A DNA stretch of 24,764 nt from Chara braunii. Its lineage: Eukaryota; Streptophyta; Charophyceae; Charales; Characeae. The translations under genes were made by a program, and so were the position numbers. The DNA lies in contig BFEA01000786.1 of assembly GCA_003427395.1 (NCBI GenBank), positions 439,388-464,151 of the forward strand, read 5' to 3'. The stretch's first letter is position 1, and every line of letters begins with the position of its first letter. The notes below the pieces were generated by a model, which ran no database searches, was not told the DNA's origin, and was given only the letters and a program-made list of their open reading frames with translations. Shown here one piece after another: positions 1-8,473 of this stretch.

Positions 1-1
1 A

Positions 2-95
2 GGACAGTCCCAAAAGCTTGTCTGCCACACATCGTCACATAGGTTTTCTGGACTGTCCCAAAAGCTTGCCTACCACACATCGTCAAACAGGTTAA
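2..95. repeat. Tandem duplication, 48-bp unit
   Basis: Two adjacent units of about 48 bp begin at 2 and 50. Both contain CCCAAAAGCTTG and later CCACACATCGTCA and differ at a few positions. No coding function is visible. Confidence 0.7.
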
Positions 96-224
96 CGTAG
101 ACACCTATCCAGCCACTGGTGGTACCCTTATCCCAAGGGAAAGGTACCAGAAACGGAACCATTGGTGGACTCTCTTTCACCTAGTGCCCTCGAACTTTGC
201 AATTTATGGAGGTAAGTCCCAGCC
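96..224. other. Short non-coding flank left of the retroelement
   Basis: No gene seen. A local inverted repeat pairs TGGTACC near 118 with GGTACCA near 144. The five bases before 225 (CAGCC) do not match those after 7734 (GCTGG), so no target duplication supports the proposed element ends. Confidence 0.4.
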
Positions 225-388
225 TGTAACGGAGCCGTCAGGATGGCCGTCCATCAGGATCAAGACGAAGAGATGAGGATGGGGGAGATGGAGATGGGGC
301 TGGAAGGGGCAGCGTAGTTCCAACGCAAACTCAACACGCATGTACTCCAAACTATGCAAATGAAGAATGAGGCTGAAAACAGACTGCA
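225..388 (-). repeat. Candidate 3' LTR (164 bp) of the gypsy element
   Basis: The segment begins TGTAACGG and ends CTGCA on the plus strand, so it has TG...CA ends on both strands. It matches 7571-7734 over exactly 164 bp without indels, and similarity drops sharply at both ends. It directly follows the integrase C-terminal coding remnant on the minus strand, where a 3' LTR belongs. An open frame runs through it by continuation of the integrase frame. A longer LTR with a diverged U3 is possible. Confidence 0.55.
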
Positions 389-850
389 GATGAGGTAGAT
401 TTACACGAAAGCTGGCCGAACCATCGGCAGTATCAGAACCAACGGCCTGAGGATGTGGCATGGACAGAAGAAGCGACGCCTGAACTTGCAAAGCGTGTTG
501 GCTTTGAGCTGCACGTGGCGTGCGTCGACGAGCACATTGTCACCACCTTTGAATGGATCGGTCCGCTCGTGCGCCCATGCGAGTCAGGGAGTCGACTAGA
601 CTCTTGTGTGTGCGCCTCATAATCGCGGCCATGTGGGCGATCCAGTCATCAAGCGCAAGACAACGAGTGTTTGGGCGCAACCGCGACAGTCGTAGGAAAT
701 CCGCAGGTACGCGAGGGTGGTAGTCGAGGTCGCAATAGAATGGAGACATCCCCGTGGCAGGAGAAACGGCGTGGTTGTACGAAATTTGTGCATGGGCCAA
801 GTGTAAGTCTCACTATTGGTCATCCTTAATAAACTTTCGAAGGATATTTC
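389..850 (-). pseudogene. Gypsy integrase C-terminal part, frameshifted
   Basis: Translation of the minus strand gives, across more than one frame, the end of a Ty3/gypsy integrase. One frame (about 800-540) contains SYNHAVSPATGMSPFY and RVPADFLRL, typical of the region after the catalytic core, then DDWIAHMAAIMRRTHKSLVD. Around 485-545 another frame reads VLVDARHVQLKANTLCKF, the SH3-like C-terminal domain that usually carries GDxVLVDARHVQL and KFRRRF. A third frame near 395-440 reads GSASFRVNLPHL, the usual end of the domain. In the family this part helps bind DNA and choose targets. At least two frameshifts separate these pieces, so no functional protein is expected. It lies between the candidate 3' LTR and the integrase core. 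Confidence 0.85.
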
Positions 851-853
851 AGT

Positions 854-1557
854 CTAACCATCCGTCTGAGGGTGGTAAGACGACGAGAAGCGGAGTTGGG
901 ATCCGTATAACTCGTGTACATGTCGCCAGAATGCGCTGGTAAAGCGCAGGTCACAGTCGGAGATGATAATCAGAGGTAAGTTGTGATCTCTCACGACTCG
1001 GTCGAAAACGATGTCGGCGAACGCACAAACGCTAATGTGATAGCGGCACCGGACAAAATATGCACGCTTCGTGAAGCGATCGACGCCGACCAAGATAGCA
1101 TCATGACCGTGCTCAGTGGGAGGGAAGAGGGGACCAACAAAATCCATCGAGATGGACTGCCAAAGACCCTCGGGTTTGGGTAGGGGCTGAAGTAACCCAT
1201 ACATAAGGTGGTTCGCACTATTTACCTCCTCGCAGGTAGGACACTCCTGGATGCAGGCTTTGACAAAGTCCCTGGACTTCGGCCAGATGTGTAGACGGCA
1301 AACACAGGCCAACATCTTCTGAAGCCCATATGACCGGCAACTGTCTGGTCATGGAACTCTGCTACAGCCTGGATGTTAAGCTGTCCAGTGGAGGGAACGG
1401 ATATATGTGGTTCGAGCTGGTCAGATTTACCATGCCAGTATATGAGACTGTTTTCACCGAGGGAGTACAAAGGAACGGTCTTGCCACTCCGTAGTGTCGC
1501 GTGAATATCGCGATAATTTTGCCAATGGTGGTACTGAGTGCAATCTGCATCGATCAT
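854..1557 (-). pseudogene. Gypsy integrase zinc-binding and catalytic core, disrupted
   Basis: The upstream frame (1557-1222) holds the end of the H2C2 zinc-binding N-terminus, with HDQTVAGHMGFRR near 1330; the matching CPTCEE is in the next frame near 1235. The core frame (1315-854) shows the retroviral-type DDE residues: the first Asp in SMDFVGPL, the second in ISDCDLRFTSAFWRH, then SSYHPQTDG. The codon after HPQTDG is a stop (TAG at 854-856) where the family usually has Gln; the expected TE with the third catalytic residue follows the stop. A frameshift separates the zinc module from the core. In working elements the enzyme inserts the cDNA into the host chromosome. The stop and the shift make this copy inactive. 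Confidence 0.9.
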
Positions 1558-1693
1558 CGCTGATCAACAGTAGTGACCGAGATGACAGCAAGGTAGATAG
1601 GTCCCTGATTGTGCTCAGGACGGTGGGATAGGGCATTAGCGACGCGGTTCGTTTCACCCTTGATAGGCAATTGAGCTCGGATAAATCACACCG
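1558..1693 (-). pseudogene. RNase H to integrase linker of the gypsy polyprotein
   Basis: Minus-strand frames here contain GETNRVANALSHRPEHNQGP, the conserved tether after RNase H (usually VADALSRR in the family), followed by IYLAVISVTTVDQ. The piece is out of frame with both neighbours, so at least one frameshift lies on each side. It confirms continuity of one polyprotein between the RNase H and integrase remnants. Confidence 0.75.
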
Positions 1694-2224
1694 TCAGCGT
1701 GCCTGTCGAGGGGAAAGCTCGGGCTTTGTGAGAAAAGCCTGGAGAACAGAGTTGTTCGTTCCCACCGTGAAGGGCGCCCTGTGCAGGTGATGACACTTGT
1801 GTCGGGCAGCATAAACTACTGCAAGAACCTCATGTTCATCGACAGTGTAATTTATCTCGGCAAACAATAACTGACGGGAGTAGAAAGCGATCGGGCAATC
1901 CCCAACACGAGCCTCAATAGTCCCATCCTTTGTGATGGTCGGAGAGTAAGTAACGCAAAGACTGTCAGTGAAGGGTAGTGGTGGAAGGGTAGCCGTCAAT
2001 CGAGAAACAGTGTTAGCAGGAGGAGGAGGAAAGTGGGGTATATTGGGATAAGGGGAGTTAGGTGGGGGAATAAACACCTGAGAAAGTACAACTACTACAA
2101 AATATAACGCATCTGTGGTGACTATGAAGGGTCGATCAACATCGGGAGGCAAAGAACCGGGGTACAAGTCACCGCCTTCTTGAGGGCGTGAAAAGCATCC
2201 TCGCAGAGGGGTGTCCAAAACCAT
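1694..2224 (-). pseudogene. Gypsy RNase H domain remnant with a proline-rich insert
   Basis: The frame begins with the tail of the RT connection region, then RPFIVTTDALYFVVVVLSQ, the first beta strand with the first catalytic Asp. After about 60 extra residues rich in Pro, Ser and Thr come CPIAFYSRQLLFAEINYTV, DEHEVLAVVYAARH and FTVGTNNSVLQAFLTKP, the rest of a Ty3/gypsy RNase H. The family usually has TDH where this copy has TNN, so a catalytic Asp is probably lost. The domain normally removes the RNA strand during reverse transcription. The Pro-rich insert stays open without stops, which suggests it is a real family feature and not decay. The frame ends just after PRQAR. Confidence 0.88.
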
Positions 2225-2265
2225 GGCGGGTACTTCTGGAGGAGGGTGGACGTAAGGACTTAGGA

Positions 2266-2958
2266 TTACCTAACGTATTCCTGGATGAAAGCACTATAGT
2301 AACCAGTGAGGCCTAGGAAAATGTGAAGCTCCTTGGTGGAGGTAGGGGTGGGCCACTCCGTGATAGCAGTGATCTTCACATCATTCATGTGGAGACCCTG
2401 ATCAGACACATGATGTCCTCGAAAGTCCACTTTGTGTTGGGCAAAGCGGCACTTACTAAGCTCGGCATAGAAGTCATGCTTGCATAAGCGTTGTAGGACA
2501 TCACGGAGGTGTCTGAGATGGTCTTCTAAGGTATGAATGTAAACCAAGATGCCGTCAAGGTATACAAGAACGTATTCTTCAAGGATGTCTCTGAAGATAT
2601 CATTCATCATCATCTGGAAGGTGACGGGTGCATTAGCGATGTCGAATGACATCAAAGTGAACTCGTAGTGGCCGAAGTGCGATCGGAAGACGGTCTTCGA
2701 CTGCTCCTCTGCAGCAACGCGGATCTGGAGGTAACCGCTTCGAAGATTGATCTTCGTAAAGAAACGGTTGACTGCCAAACGACCAAATAACTCATCTGCG
2801 CGAGGCATGGGATAGTTGTTCTTAACCATGTAACGGTTAAGGCCGTGATAATCAATGCAAAGGTAGAGGGTTCCATCAACTTCGTGAGCAAAGAGAATGG
2901 GTGCACCCCAGGGGGAGTTACTGGGCTTAATGAAACCTAGTCGAAGGAGCTCCTCAAA
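2266..2958 (-). pseudogene. Gypsy reverse transcriptase domain with mutated YLDD box
   Basis: The open segment runs on the minus strand from after an in-frame stop (2959-2961) to 2266. It starts FEELLRLGFIKPSNSPWGAP, then reads CIDYHGLNRYMVKNNYPMPR, the RT fingers and palm entry. Further on are FFTKINLRSGYLQIRV, holding the first catalytic Asp position as Asn (families have FxKIDLxSGYHQI), ANAPVTFQMMMNDIF, and YLDGILVYIHTLEDHL where YLDDIL is expected. It ends with FRGHHVSDQGLHMN and FLGLTGYYSAFIQEY. This is clearly a Ty3/gypsy RT, which copies element RNA into cDNA. Two of three catalytic aspartates appear changed (KIN and LDG), so it should be inactive even apart from the stop. Confidence 0.93.
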
Positions 2959-2961
2959 CTA

Positions 2962-3850
2962 ATGCTCGAGTTTCGTCACCTCTGGAGTCGAGAGTCGGTA
3001 GGATGCCTAATGGTGGACACGATAGTCAGGCACGAGCTGGATAGAATGCTCAACACCGCGCATCGGAGGGATCCTGCTGTATAGGAAATATGGAGGACAG
3101 ACATTGCGGTACTCTTGAATCAGGTCACGAACGACAGGTTCTAAGTCGGTCGTGAACCGCGTGAGTTCCTTAAGCGTCTGCGTCAGCACGAGACATATGT
3201 GTGGACTCGCCAGTGGACGGCAAAGGAACCTAGGATGTCGAAGGGGTATCCGCAAGCTGAGGGGTGGATGTAGAGGTGGGAGTCGCGAAAATGGAGGAAG
3301 GGTCAAGGGGATCGGGCTCCAAGGAGATAAGCTCAACACTTGTACAAAGGGGATCGTACTGAAGAAGATCCATGACGTTCACCGAGTAGAGGGTGACATC
3401 CTCCTGGCGCAGGAAGTGAGTGAACAGGCCGGGGGTGGTGAAACAATGTCCGGGTGGAAGGTCGGGAGGGAGGTCGGGAGGGGTGTCGCCCGCAATGCCA
3501 AGGAATGGGACGAGATACGTCTTACCACACTTCGTTTTGAGAACGAGTGTCTCTGTCACCCATTCGGCCTCTACACCACTGAACTTGCAAGACCAAGGAG
3601 TGCCAAGGATAAAGTCATACCCAATCTCCAACACGTCGAAGTATGCGGAGGAATGGCGGCGCAGAGGCGCCTAGGTATTATCTGATGGCTAGAGGGTGAG
3701 GGAAAACTAGAGGTTGGGGACCATCTGATCGAAGAAGCGTCGCGTTTTGTTATCTCTGAGGGTAACGAAGATAGGAGAGCGAGATCCGAAGGTAGCTAGA
3801 CGAGCTTCCTAAACCACGCAAGGGTGAATGAAACCCCTGCGAGTCGGAGT
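2962..3850 (-). pseudogene. Protease region and protease-RT linker of the gypsy element
   Basis: A minus-strand frame (3634-3230) reads LEIGYDFILGTPWSCKFSGV. The ILGxxW box is typical of the C-terminal half of retropepsin-like domains in Ty3/gypsy polyproteins. Upstream, fragments such as SPIFVTLRDNKTRRFF near 3760 fit the same domain. I could not find a clear DTG/DSG active site. Downstream (3339-3007) another frame reads DLEPVVRDLIQEYRNVCPPYF and VEHSIQLVPDYRVHH, the usual linker with a PPxRxxEHxIxLxPD pattern just before RT. Both pieces are in different frames. The region therefore holds a broken protease plus linker, placed correctly between gag and RT. Confidence 0.7.
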
Positions 3851-5080
3851 CTCATGAAGCGTGGTACACCCTCATAGATGTCCCAAGGCGGATAGGAATA
3901 ATTGGGAGGGCACCATAAGGCTCACAGAGCAGAGCGAGAAGACGACACAGGAAGTTTACATGTCTCGTGAGTGGCTTTTGATGAGCCTGGAGAATGCTCA
4001 AATCTAGGAGAGATGACACAACGTCATCGCAAATCACTAGTTCAGCGCTACAACGAGCTGTGCGAATGACACGACGCATCGAAAGTCTCGAAGGGGAAGG
4101 ACTTGATGCGGTGATATGTTGTTGGGCAGACGGTACCTCAACAGATGGCGGGGCAGAGGGAACTGCGGCTGTCGTATCATGAGGATCCTCTGGTGTGGTA
4201 GCCAAAGGGGCAAACCGCGACTTGGTGGTCGCGAAGCCGGCTACGTGTGAGGCCTCAGCGGTACACTACACCGTGGCTAGCTGGATGGGACTGGTCGGGC
4301 GGGGCCAGGGGTGGACTGAGATTGGTTTGGCCAACTACTGGTGTCAGGCGAGCAGTGGCTACGACAATCATCGAAGCAATAGGAGTGGCAAGGCCCGATA
4401 AAGGTGCCACAACAAACAAGGTAGTCCGAGTGGCGACGTCACTCACCATTACTGAGGGTGAGTGTTGGGCTTGAGCTGGGGAGGAAGGGGAACCACCTCG
4501 TCTCCGTGTCTGGAGTCGTGGGAAACCAGACAGAGAGCCGGTAGAGGATGGAGTGTGGGAGCGGTGGGGGGAACAATAAAATCCCTTAAGGCGGTTCCAT
4601 CAAAAGCGAGCGCATTGAGTTGCACCTGTATGGGTCCAAGCGCATCGAGGCGCGCTTGCATTGGGGCGAGGAGGGTTGCGAGGACGGTCTCAACTTCTCA
4701 CGGTCCATAGGGTCTGACCAATAACTGTTGGCTAAATGGGCGCCTAAGAGGTGAATGGCACAGCAACAATCTCCTCGGATGTACGCTCGTCCATGTGCGG
4801 TGGATGGATGGGAGTAGACATGGCGGGAGGTGGGGAAAGAGATGGGTTGGTGTGTGGAGAAAAAGGTCCACTAGTGAGACGGAGGGAACCGAGGGAGCGA
4901 AGTGGGTAGTTGTGAGTCAACGCGCTCCGGGACCAGGGGTCACACATGAGAGGGTGGCGCCAAGCTGGTCATGGGGAGAGGATCCGTTCGGGCCCGGGGT
5001 GCCCGACGAGAGGAGGCAGGAGAGAAGAGGGGTCGGGAGATACCTAAGCCCTAGAAACCCCCTAAAAAAACCCTAACCGG
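3851..5080 (-). pseudogene. Probable gag region of the gypsy element, heavily decayed
   Basis: Upstream of the protease remnant the minus strand has only short Pro/Ser/Thr-rich frames, for example 4205-3852, 4661-4449 (including RLDALGPIQVQLNALAFDGT) and 4947-4744. Position and composition fit a gag gene, but I see no CCHC zinc knuckle and no clear capsid motif, so the call rests on location. At 5045-5080 the plus strand has CCCTAG, CCCCTAAA and AAACCCTAACC, resembling plant telo-box motifs or a short degenerate telomere-like stretch. Overlapping plus-strand frames look like mirror images of this region and are not called. Confidence 0.45.
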
Positions 5081-5210
5081 AGTAGCGGAGACCTAATCAA
5101 GAAAAAAAAACTAACCACCATGGTTGGGTGGCACAGCGTACATGTACACGGGTTGCACGTACATGCGTACACATATTCCTGTACGCGACATGTACAATGT
5201 TATGTTATGA

Positions 5211-5330
5211 GGCTCGCTGCACTACTCTCGACATGCATAAAAGACAAAAATCATGGTCGTGCATCTTTCCATATTCTACCGGAAGATGCACTCTCGTTTT
5301 GCACATTTCGAGAGTAGTGCAGCAAGGCCC
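5211..5330. mobile_element. Harbinger-like MITE, copy A (120 bp)
   Basis: The ends form inverted repeats: CTGCACTACTCTCGA at about 5217-5231 and TCGAGAGTAGTGCAG near 5308-5322. The whole 120 bp aligns with 21563-21684, sharing AAAGACAAAAAT, GTGCATCT and GCACATTTCGAGA in the same order. No clean target duplication is visible for this copy; the sister copy shows TTA. Confidence 0.7.
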
Positions 5331-5347
5331 CATGTAAAATAATATTT

Positions 5348-5600
5348 CAAACAACTTTTGCCTGAGACTCATCTCAACATTCTGTACAAAACTCCAATTA
5401 AAAATCAAAAACACAAAACACAAATAAATTGAAATAATTAAAAGAAAAAACAAGAAAAATACAGAAACAATGAAAACAAACTTATGAAACAAATATATGT
5501 TATGCAGAAACATGATACAAACAACTTTTGCCAGGGAGTCATCCCCGAATTGCCAACCAAACTCTAGTAAAAAATCAAAAACTTAAAAAAAGTTAATATT
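5348..5600. repeat. Two units of a dispersed AT-rich repeat
   Basis: The motif CAAACAACTTTTGCC followed by a GAGTCAT-like block and ACCAAACT...AAAAATCAAAAAC occurs at 5352 and 5518. Related units lie at about 6133, 24008 and, inverted, at 22500-22560 and 24650-24720. The second unit is preceded by ATATATGTTATGCAGAA (5492-5508), which also recurs. These arms belong to the foldback element family. Confidence 0.65.
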
Positions 5601-5947
5601 ATCATACTAATTCAAAAACTATTTAAAAGCTATTTTTTAAATTCTCATTCTTTTTTATTTTTAACTTGAGCTTGGTTAGGAATTCGACTATGATTCCGAG
5701 GAAAAACTTGCTTGTATTATTATTGTGCACAACATACTTTTTTTCATATTTTTTGAATTTATTTATTTATTTATTTATTTATTTACTTATTTTGTTTTGG
5801 CGTACGTGTATGCACGATTTTGGGTTTGTACGCGTACGCCGGAATACGTACGCATACGCGTACGGGGTGCTACCCAGAACGATGGAGGAGAGCGGGAAAA
5901 AAAAAACATAAATAGTGAAATTTCAAGATAAAAATTAAAAAATTAAT

Positions 5948-5955
5948 AATAAAAA
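5948..5955. repeat. 8-bp target duplication, left
   Basis: AATAAAAA immediately before the CAGGGT end of the element at 5956; identical to 6716-6723. Confidence 0.8.
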
Positions 5956-6715
5956 CAGGGTAACCGGCGTTCAGGACGGGCCGAACGCCCGAACCCGAAC
6001 GCCCGAACGTATGGGACCCCTTGGGGATGCGTTCGGCCGTTCGGGCCGAACGCGGACCCAAAAAAAAATAAAAAAATACAAAGTCATCACAAAAATCTGA
6101 AAAAAAGATATGTTACAAAGAAAAATAAATTAAACAAGATTTGCCTGAGCATTACATCCGAATTCCTTACCAAATTTGAAATAAAAATAAAATACGAAAA
6201 ACAAATACTAATAATAAAAATAGATAATAAAAAAAGAGAATTAAATTTAGTGAGTGCGCGAGCATGTTTTCGACACCGCCATCTTTGTCGATTTTTCATT
6301 TTTTTTTGGCATAGCTAAATGCCCTGAAAATTTACAGGTGTGTACTTCACATAATACAAAACCCAATAAAAAAGTTTCAAAAAATAATAAAATTGTTTAG
6401 ACCCCGAACTAAAGTGAAAACAAAAAGTAAAAAGTGAAAAAATACGTAAGCGAGCACGTTTTGACACCGCCATCTTTGGCGATTTTTAATTTTTATTTGG
6501 CTTAGCCAAATGACCTGAAAATTTACAGGCATGTACCTCACGTCATAGAGAACTCACAAAAAAAAATTGCAGAAAAAAAAAAATATTTTTAGGCCCCAAA
6601 ATATTTTTTGGCGGGGGCCGAACACCGTCGGGTTCGGACCCCGTACGGGACCCCGAACGCCCGTACGTACGGAGGTCTGCCCGGGAACCTCCGTACGTAA
6701 GGGCTGGTGACCCTG
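5956..6715. mobile_element. hAT-like foldback element, copy 2 (760 bp, intact ends)
   Basis: The left end reads CAGGGTAACCGG and the inverted right end CAGGGTCACCAG. Perfect 8-bp duplications AATAAAAA flank it (5948-5955 and 6716-6723), the size made by hAT-superfamily transposases. Each end is a GC-rich island (about 5956-6058 and 6601-6715) dense in CGAACG, GTTCGG and CGTACG motifs, like hAT subterminal binding repeats. The core is AT-rich and non-coding. It holds two tandem units (from about 6257 and 6449, spacing about 192 bp) with the near-identical block GACACCGCCATCTTTG. It is a non-autonomous element that would depend on a transposase from elsewhere. About 640 bp of it align in inverted orientation with 24089-24740. 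Confidence 0.82.
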
Positions 6716-6723
6716 AATAAAAA
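6716..6723. repeat. 8-bp target duplication, right
   Basis: AATAAAAA immediately after the CCCTG end at 6715; identical to 5948-5955. Confidence 0.8.
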
Positions 6724-6784
6724 TAAAAAAATTAAGAAATAAGACAAAGGTGAGAAGATAAATATTATTTTAATTGTTTTTTTG

Positions 6785-7170
6785 GAATTTTCGACAATAT
6801 TTCCCTACCCCCCACGGGATAAAAAATGTGCTAAGAGGAAGGAGAGACAAAGAGAAGCATGCTACGTTTCAAAATGCCGCAAATTAAATTTTCACAATAA
6901 TAAATAAAGAGAGAAAGAAATGGGGAGGTGGAGGAGAGTGAACAGAAAACTAAGTTTTGGATTTTTAAAAAAAATCAGCCACATTTCGATACCCCCATGG
7001 GGTCTAAGTGTGCCATCAAGAAGAATGACGTAGTAAAAAATGGAAAAATTTTGTCAGCACTTTGCTACCCTCAAGGGGTCAAATGTGCTGGAAGAAGAGA
7101 GTAGGGAGAAATGAGAAAATTCCAGCAGCACTTTGTTACCCGGAAGGAGTTAAAATGTGTGCCGATAGCA
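6785..7170. repeat. Four degenerate hairpin units
   Basis: Four imperfect palindromes of about 36 bp lie near 6785, 6978, 7053 and 7126. Each reads roughly AGCACTTTG-TACCC, a short loop, GGGGTCAAATGTGCT, so each can fold. The third copy is the cleanest. They lie on the 5' untranslated side of the gypsy element, and no coding frame spans them. Confidence 0.6.
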
Positions 7171-7557
7171 GAAATAACTTAGTCCTAACAAGATATAGAA
7201 GTACAACAACAAAATTCGAAGTGCCACGCTACAAGGACATGCATGAGTTTGGCCAGTGTGTTAAGCCACTGGCTACGCACGCGCATGGCTGGCAGCTGCA
7301 CTCCCGGATATTGATATAATATAATTCGGGAGTAGGGCGAGGCGGGGCGGTGTGGGCACGTGCGGCGACCTTGGCGCTTGCGCCCACGTGTCATGACGGC
7401 GGTCTCCTTTTCCACCACGTGTATGTCACACTGCACTGCTGCATTTTTCCACCGTTTTGACCTTTTCGCTCCGAAAAGAGCCAAAAGTCCTGCTATCAGG
7501 ATTACACAGTTTCCCCACATTTGCGGGATGGGGTGGGTGGGAGCGGGGACCGTTCCA
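7171..7557. promoter_or_regulatory. Non-coding leader with three G-box palindromes
   Basis: No gene seen. CACGTG occurs at 7357-7362, 7385-7390 and 7416-7421 within 65 bp, denser than chance would give. An inverted repeat (CTCCCG near 7302 with CGGGAG near 7327) encloses an AT-rich loop with ATATAATATAAT. The stretch may be the gypsy 5' untranslated region. Any regulatory role is inference. Confidence 0.3.
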
Positions 7558-7569
7558 GCTCTGATACCA
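7558..7569 (-). other. Primer-binding site for tRNA-iMet
   Basis: The plus strand reads GCTCTGATACCA, so the minus strand reads TGGTATCAGAGC, the standard plant retrotransposon primer-binding site complementary to the 3' end of initiator-Met tRNA. One base separates it from the LTR-like end starting at 7571. It fixes the 5' end of the element on the right. Confidence 0.85.
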
Positions 7570-7570
7570 G

Positions 7571-7734
7571 TGTGACGGAGCCGCCAGGATGGCGGTCAGT
7601 CACGATCAAGACGAAGGGGTGAGGATGGGGTAGATGGAGATGGAGCTGGAAGGGGCAGCGCAACTCCAACGCAGACTCATCACGCACGTACTCCAAACTG
7701 TGCAAATGAAGAATGAGGCTGAAAACAGACTGCA
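7571..7734 (-). repeat. Candidate 5' LTR (164 bp) of the gypsy element
   Basis: It begins TGTGACGG and ends CTGCA on the plus strand, aligns without gaps to 225-388, and abuts the primer-binding site on its left, as a minus-strand 5' LTR must. At 164 bp it is short for a gypsy LTR. A longer LTR whose U3 part differs from the left copy cannot be excluded. Confidence 0.65.
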
Positions 7735-7930
7735 GCTGGGGTATACCCCCAGCGGACTGACTAGACTGGACTGGACAGGCCTGGTACCGACAGTGGTACC
7801 AGGCAGGACTGGACTGGACTGAATCAGCGTACGGTCTGTGGGGTCAGGGCACGGCCTGGTCCCACAGGCCGAACAGGCAAAATAGCCAGATAGCCCTGGC
7901 TCTAGGCCAGGGCAGCAAGAGGTACGCTGC
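7735..7930. repeat. Hairpin-rich segment
   Basis: A run of near-perfect inverted repeats: GCTGGGGTATACCCCCAGC at 7735-7753, CCTGGTACC paired with GGTACCAGG about 7780-7803, and CCCTGG with CCAGGG about 7892-7914. GACTGGACTGG-type direct repeats lie between them. No gene seen. Confidence 0.6.
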
Positions 7931-8470
7931 ACAGCCACATGCTCCCAACCGCAGCTTGATCGTGGGCACCCTGCTCAGTACTGACATCTAACAGGGGCAG
8001 AGAAACTGGGCTGAGTGCATTTTCACACTACAACCTCCTGAGATGAATTTGACGGCAATCTAGGGCAGATTCATTTGAGTGACTCCCAGTGTGGGAGTGT
8101 CGATACTGTGTGTGGATGCCTCACCACCCCAAAATGCACTTTGAAAAGAAGGGAAAAGGTGAAGCGTGACTAGGCCCTACGATGGCAAGGGGCCATTCAC
8201 AGGGTCGTCTTTCATGGCCATCTGCCGTCTCCCTGACATCACCAGTTTTCAAAAAGACACCAAGAAAGATAAAACAGGGGGGGAAGCGAATCCAACAATG
8301 AGATAAAGATTGTGGATCATGGGATTGTGGATCATGGAAAGGGCAAGAATAGCTACCACCTGGCAGCATTCCTGCCTCCTCCACAATTTTCTGTCCTCAC
8401 CGAGTCCATCTATTTCTGTTTTTCAGAGTTCTAGTGCCCCCTCTGCATGTCAGACAGAGAGAAGAGGATT
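7931..8470. other. No recognisable gene
   Basis: The short frames here have no recognisable similarity. A 15-bp unit GATTGTGGATCATGG is repeated in tandem at about 8308-8337. Confidence 0.5.
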
Positions 8471-8471
8471 G

Positions 8472-8473
<2 letters not shown>

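Larger units (their letters stand above)
5124..5877. mobile_element. Older hAT-like foldback element, copy 1 (754 bp)
   Basis: The left end reads TTGGGTGGCAC and the inverted right end CTGGGTAGCACC, close to the CAGGGT ends of the copies at 5956 and 24089. Both ends are rich in GTAC/CGTACG motifs (5133-5195 and 5800-5866) around an AT-rich core. The flanking octamers CACCATGG (5116-5123) and AACGATGG (5878-5885) match at 6 of 8 positions, which fits an eroded 8-bp target duplication. A 120-bp MITE (5211-5330) sits inside. No transposase is encoded. Confidence 0.5.
225..7734 (-). mobile_element. Degraded Ty3/gypsy LTR retrotransposon with nested insertions
   Basis: Read on the minus strand, the interval holds in order a right LTR-like end (7571-7734), a primer-binding site (7558-7569), a 5' untranslated stretch interrupted by two foldback elements, gag/protease remnants, reverse transcriptase, RNase H, integrase and a left LTR-like end (225-388). 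Integrase after RNase H defines the Ty3/gypsy order. The two 164-bp ends align without gaps with about 17 differences, roughly 90 percent identity, so the insertion is old if both belong to one element. Every coding domain carries stops or frameshifts, so it is not autonomous. The 5-bp flanks do not match and no clear polypurine tract precedes the left LTR. The two ends could therefore come from two related insertions, and the outer boundaries are less certain than the coding core. Confidence 0.6.

Noticed and set aside
3152-3685. 177-codon plus-strand frame
   Set aside because: It lies opposite the recognised protease and linker remnants of the minus-strand gypsy polyprotein.
5045-5080. Interstitial telomere (CCCTAAA-like units)
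   Set aside because: Only three irregular units; fits a telo-box or chance in C/A-rich DNA.
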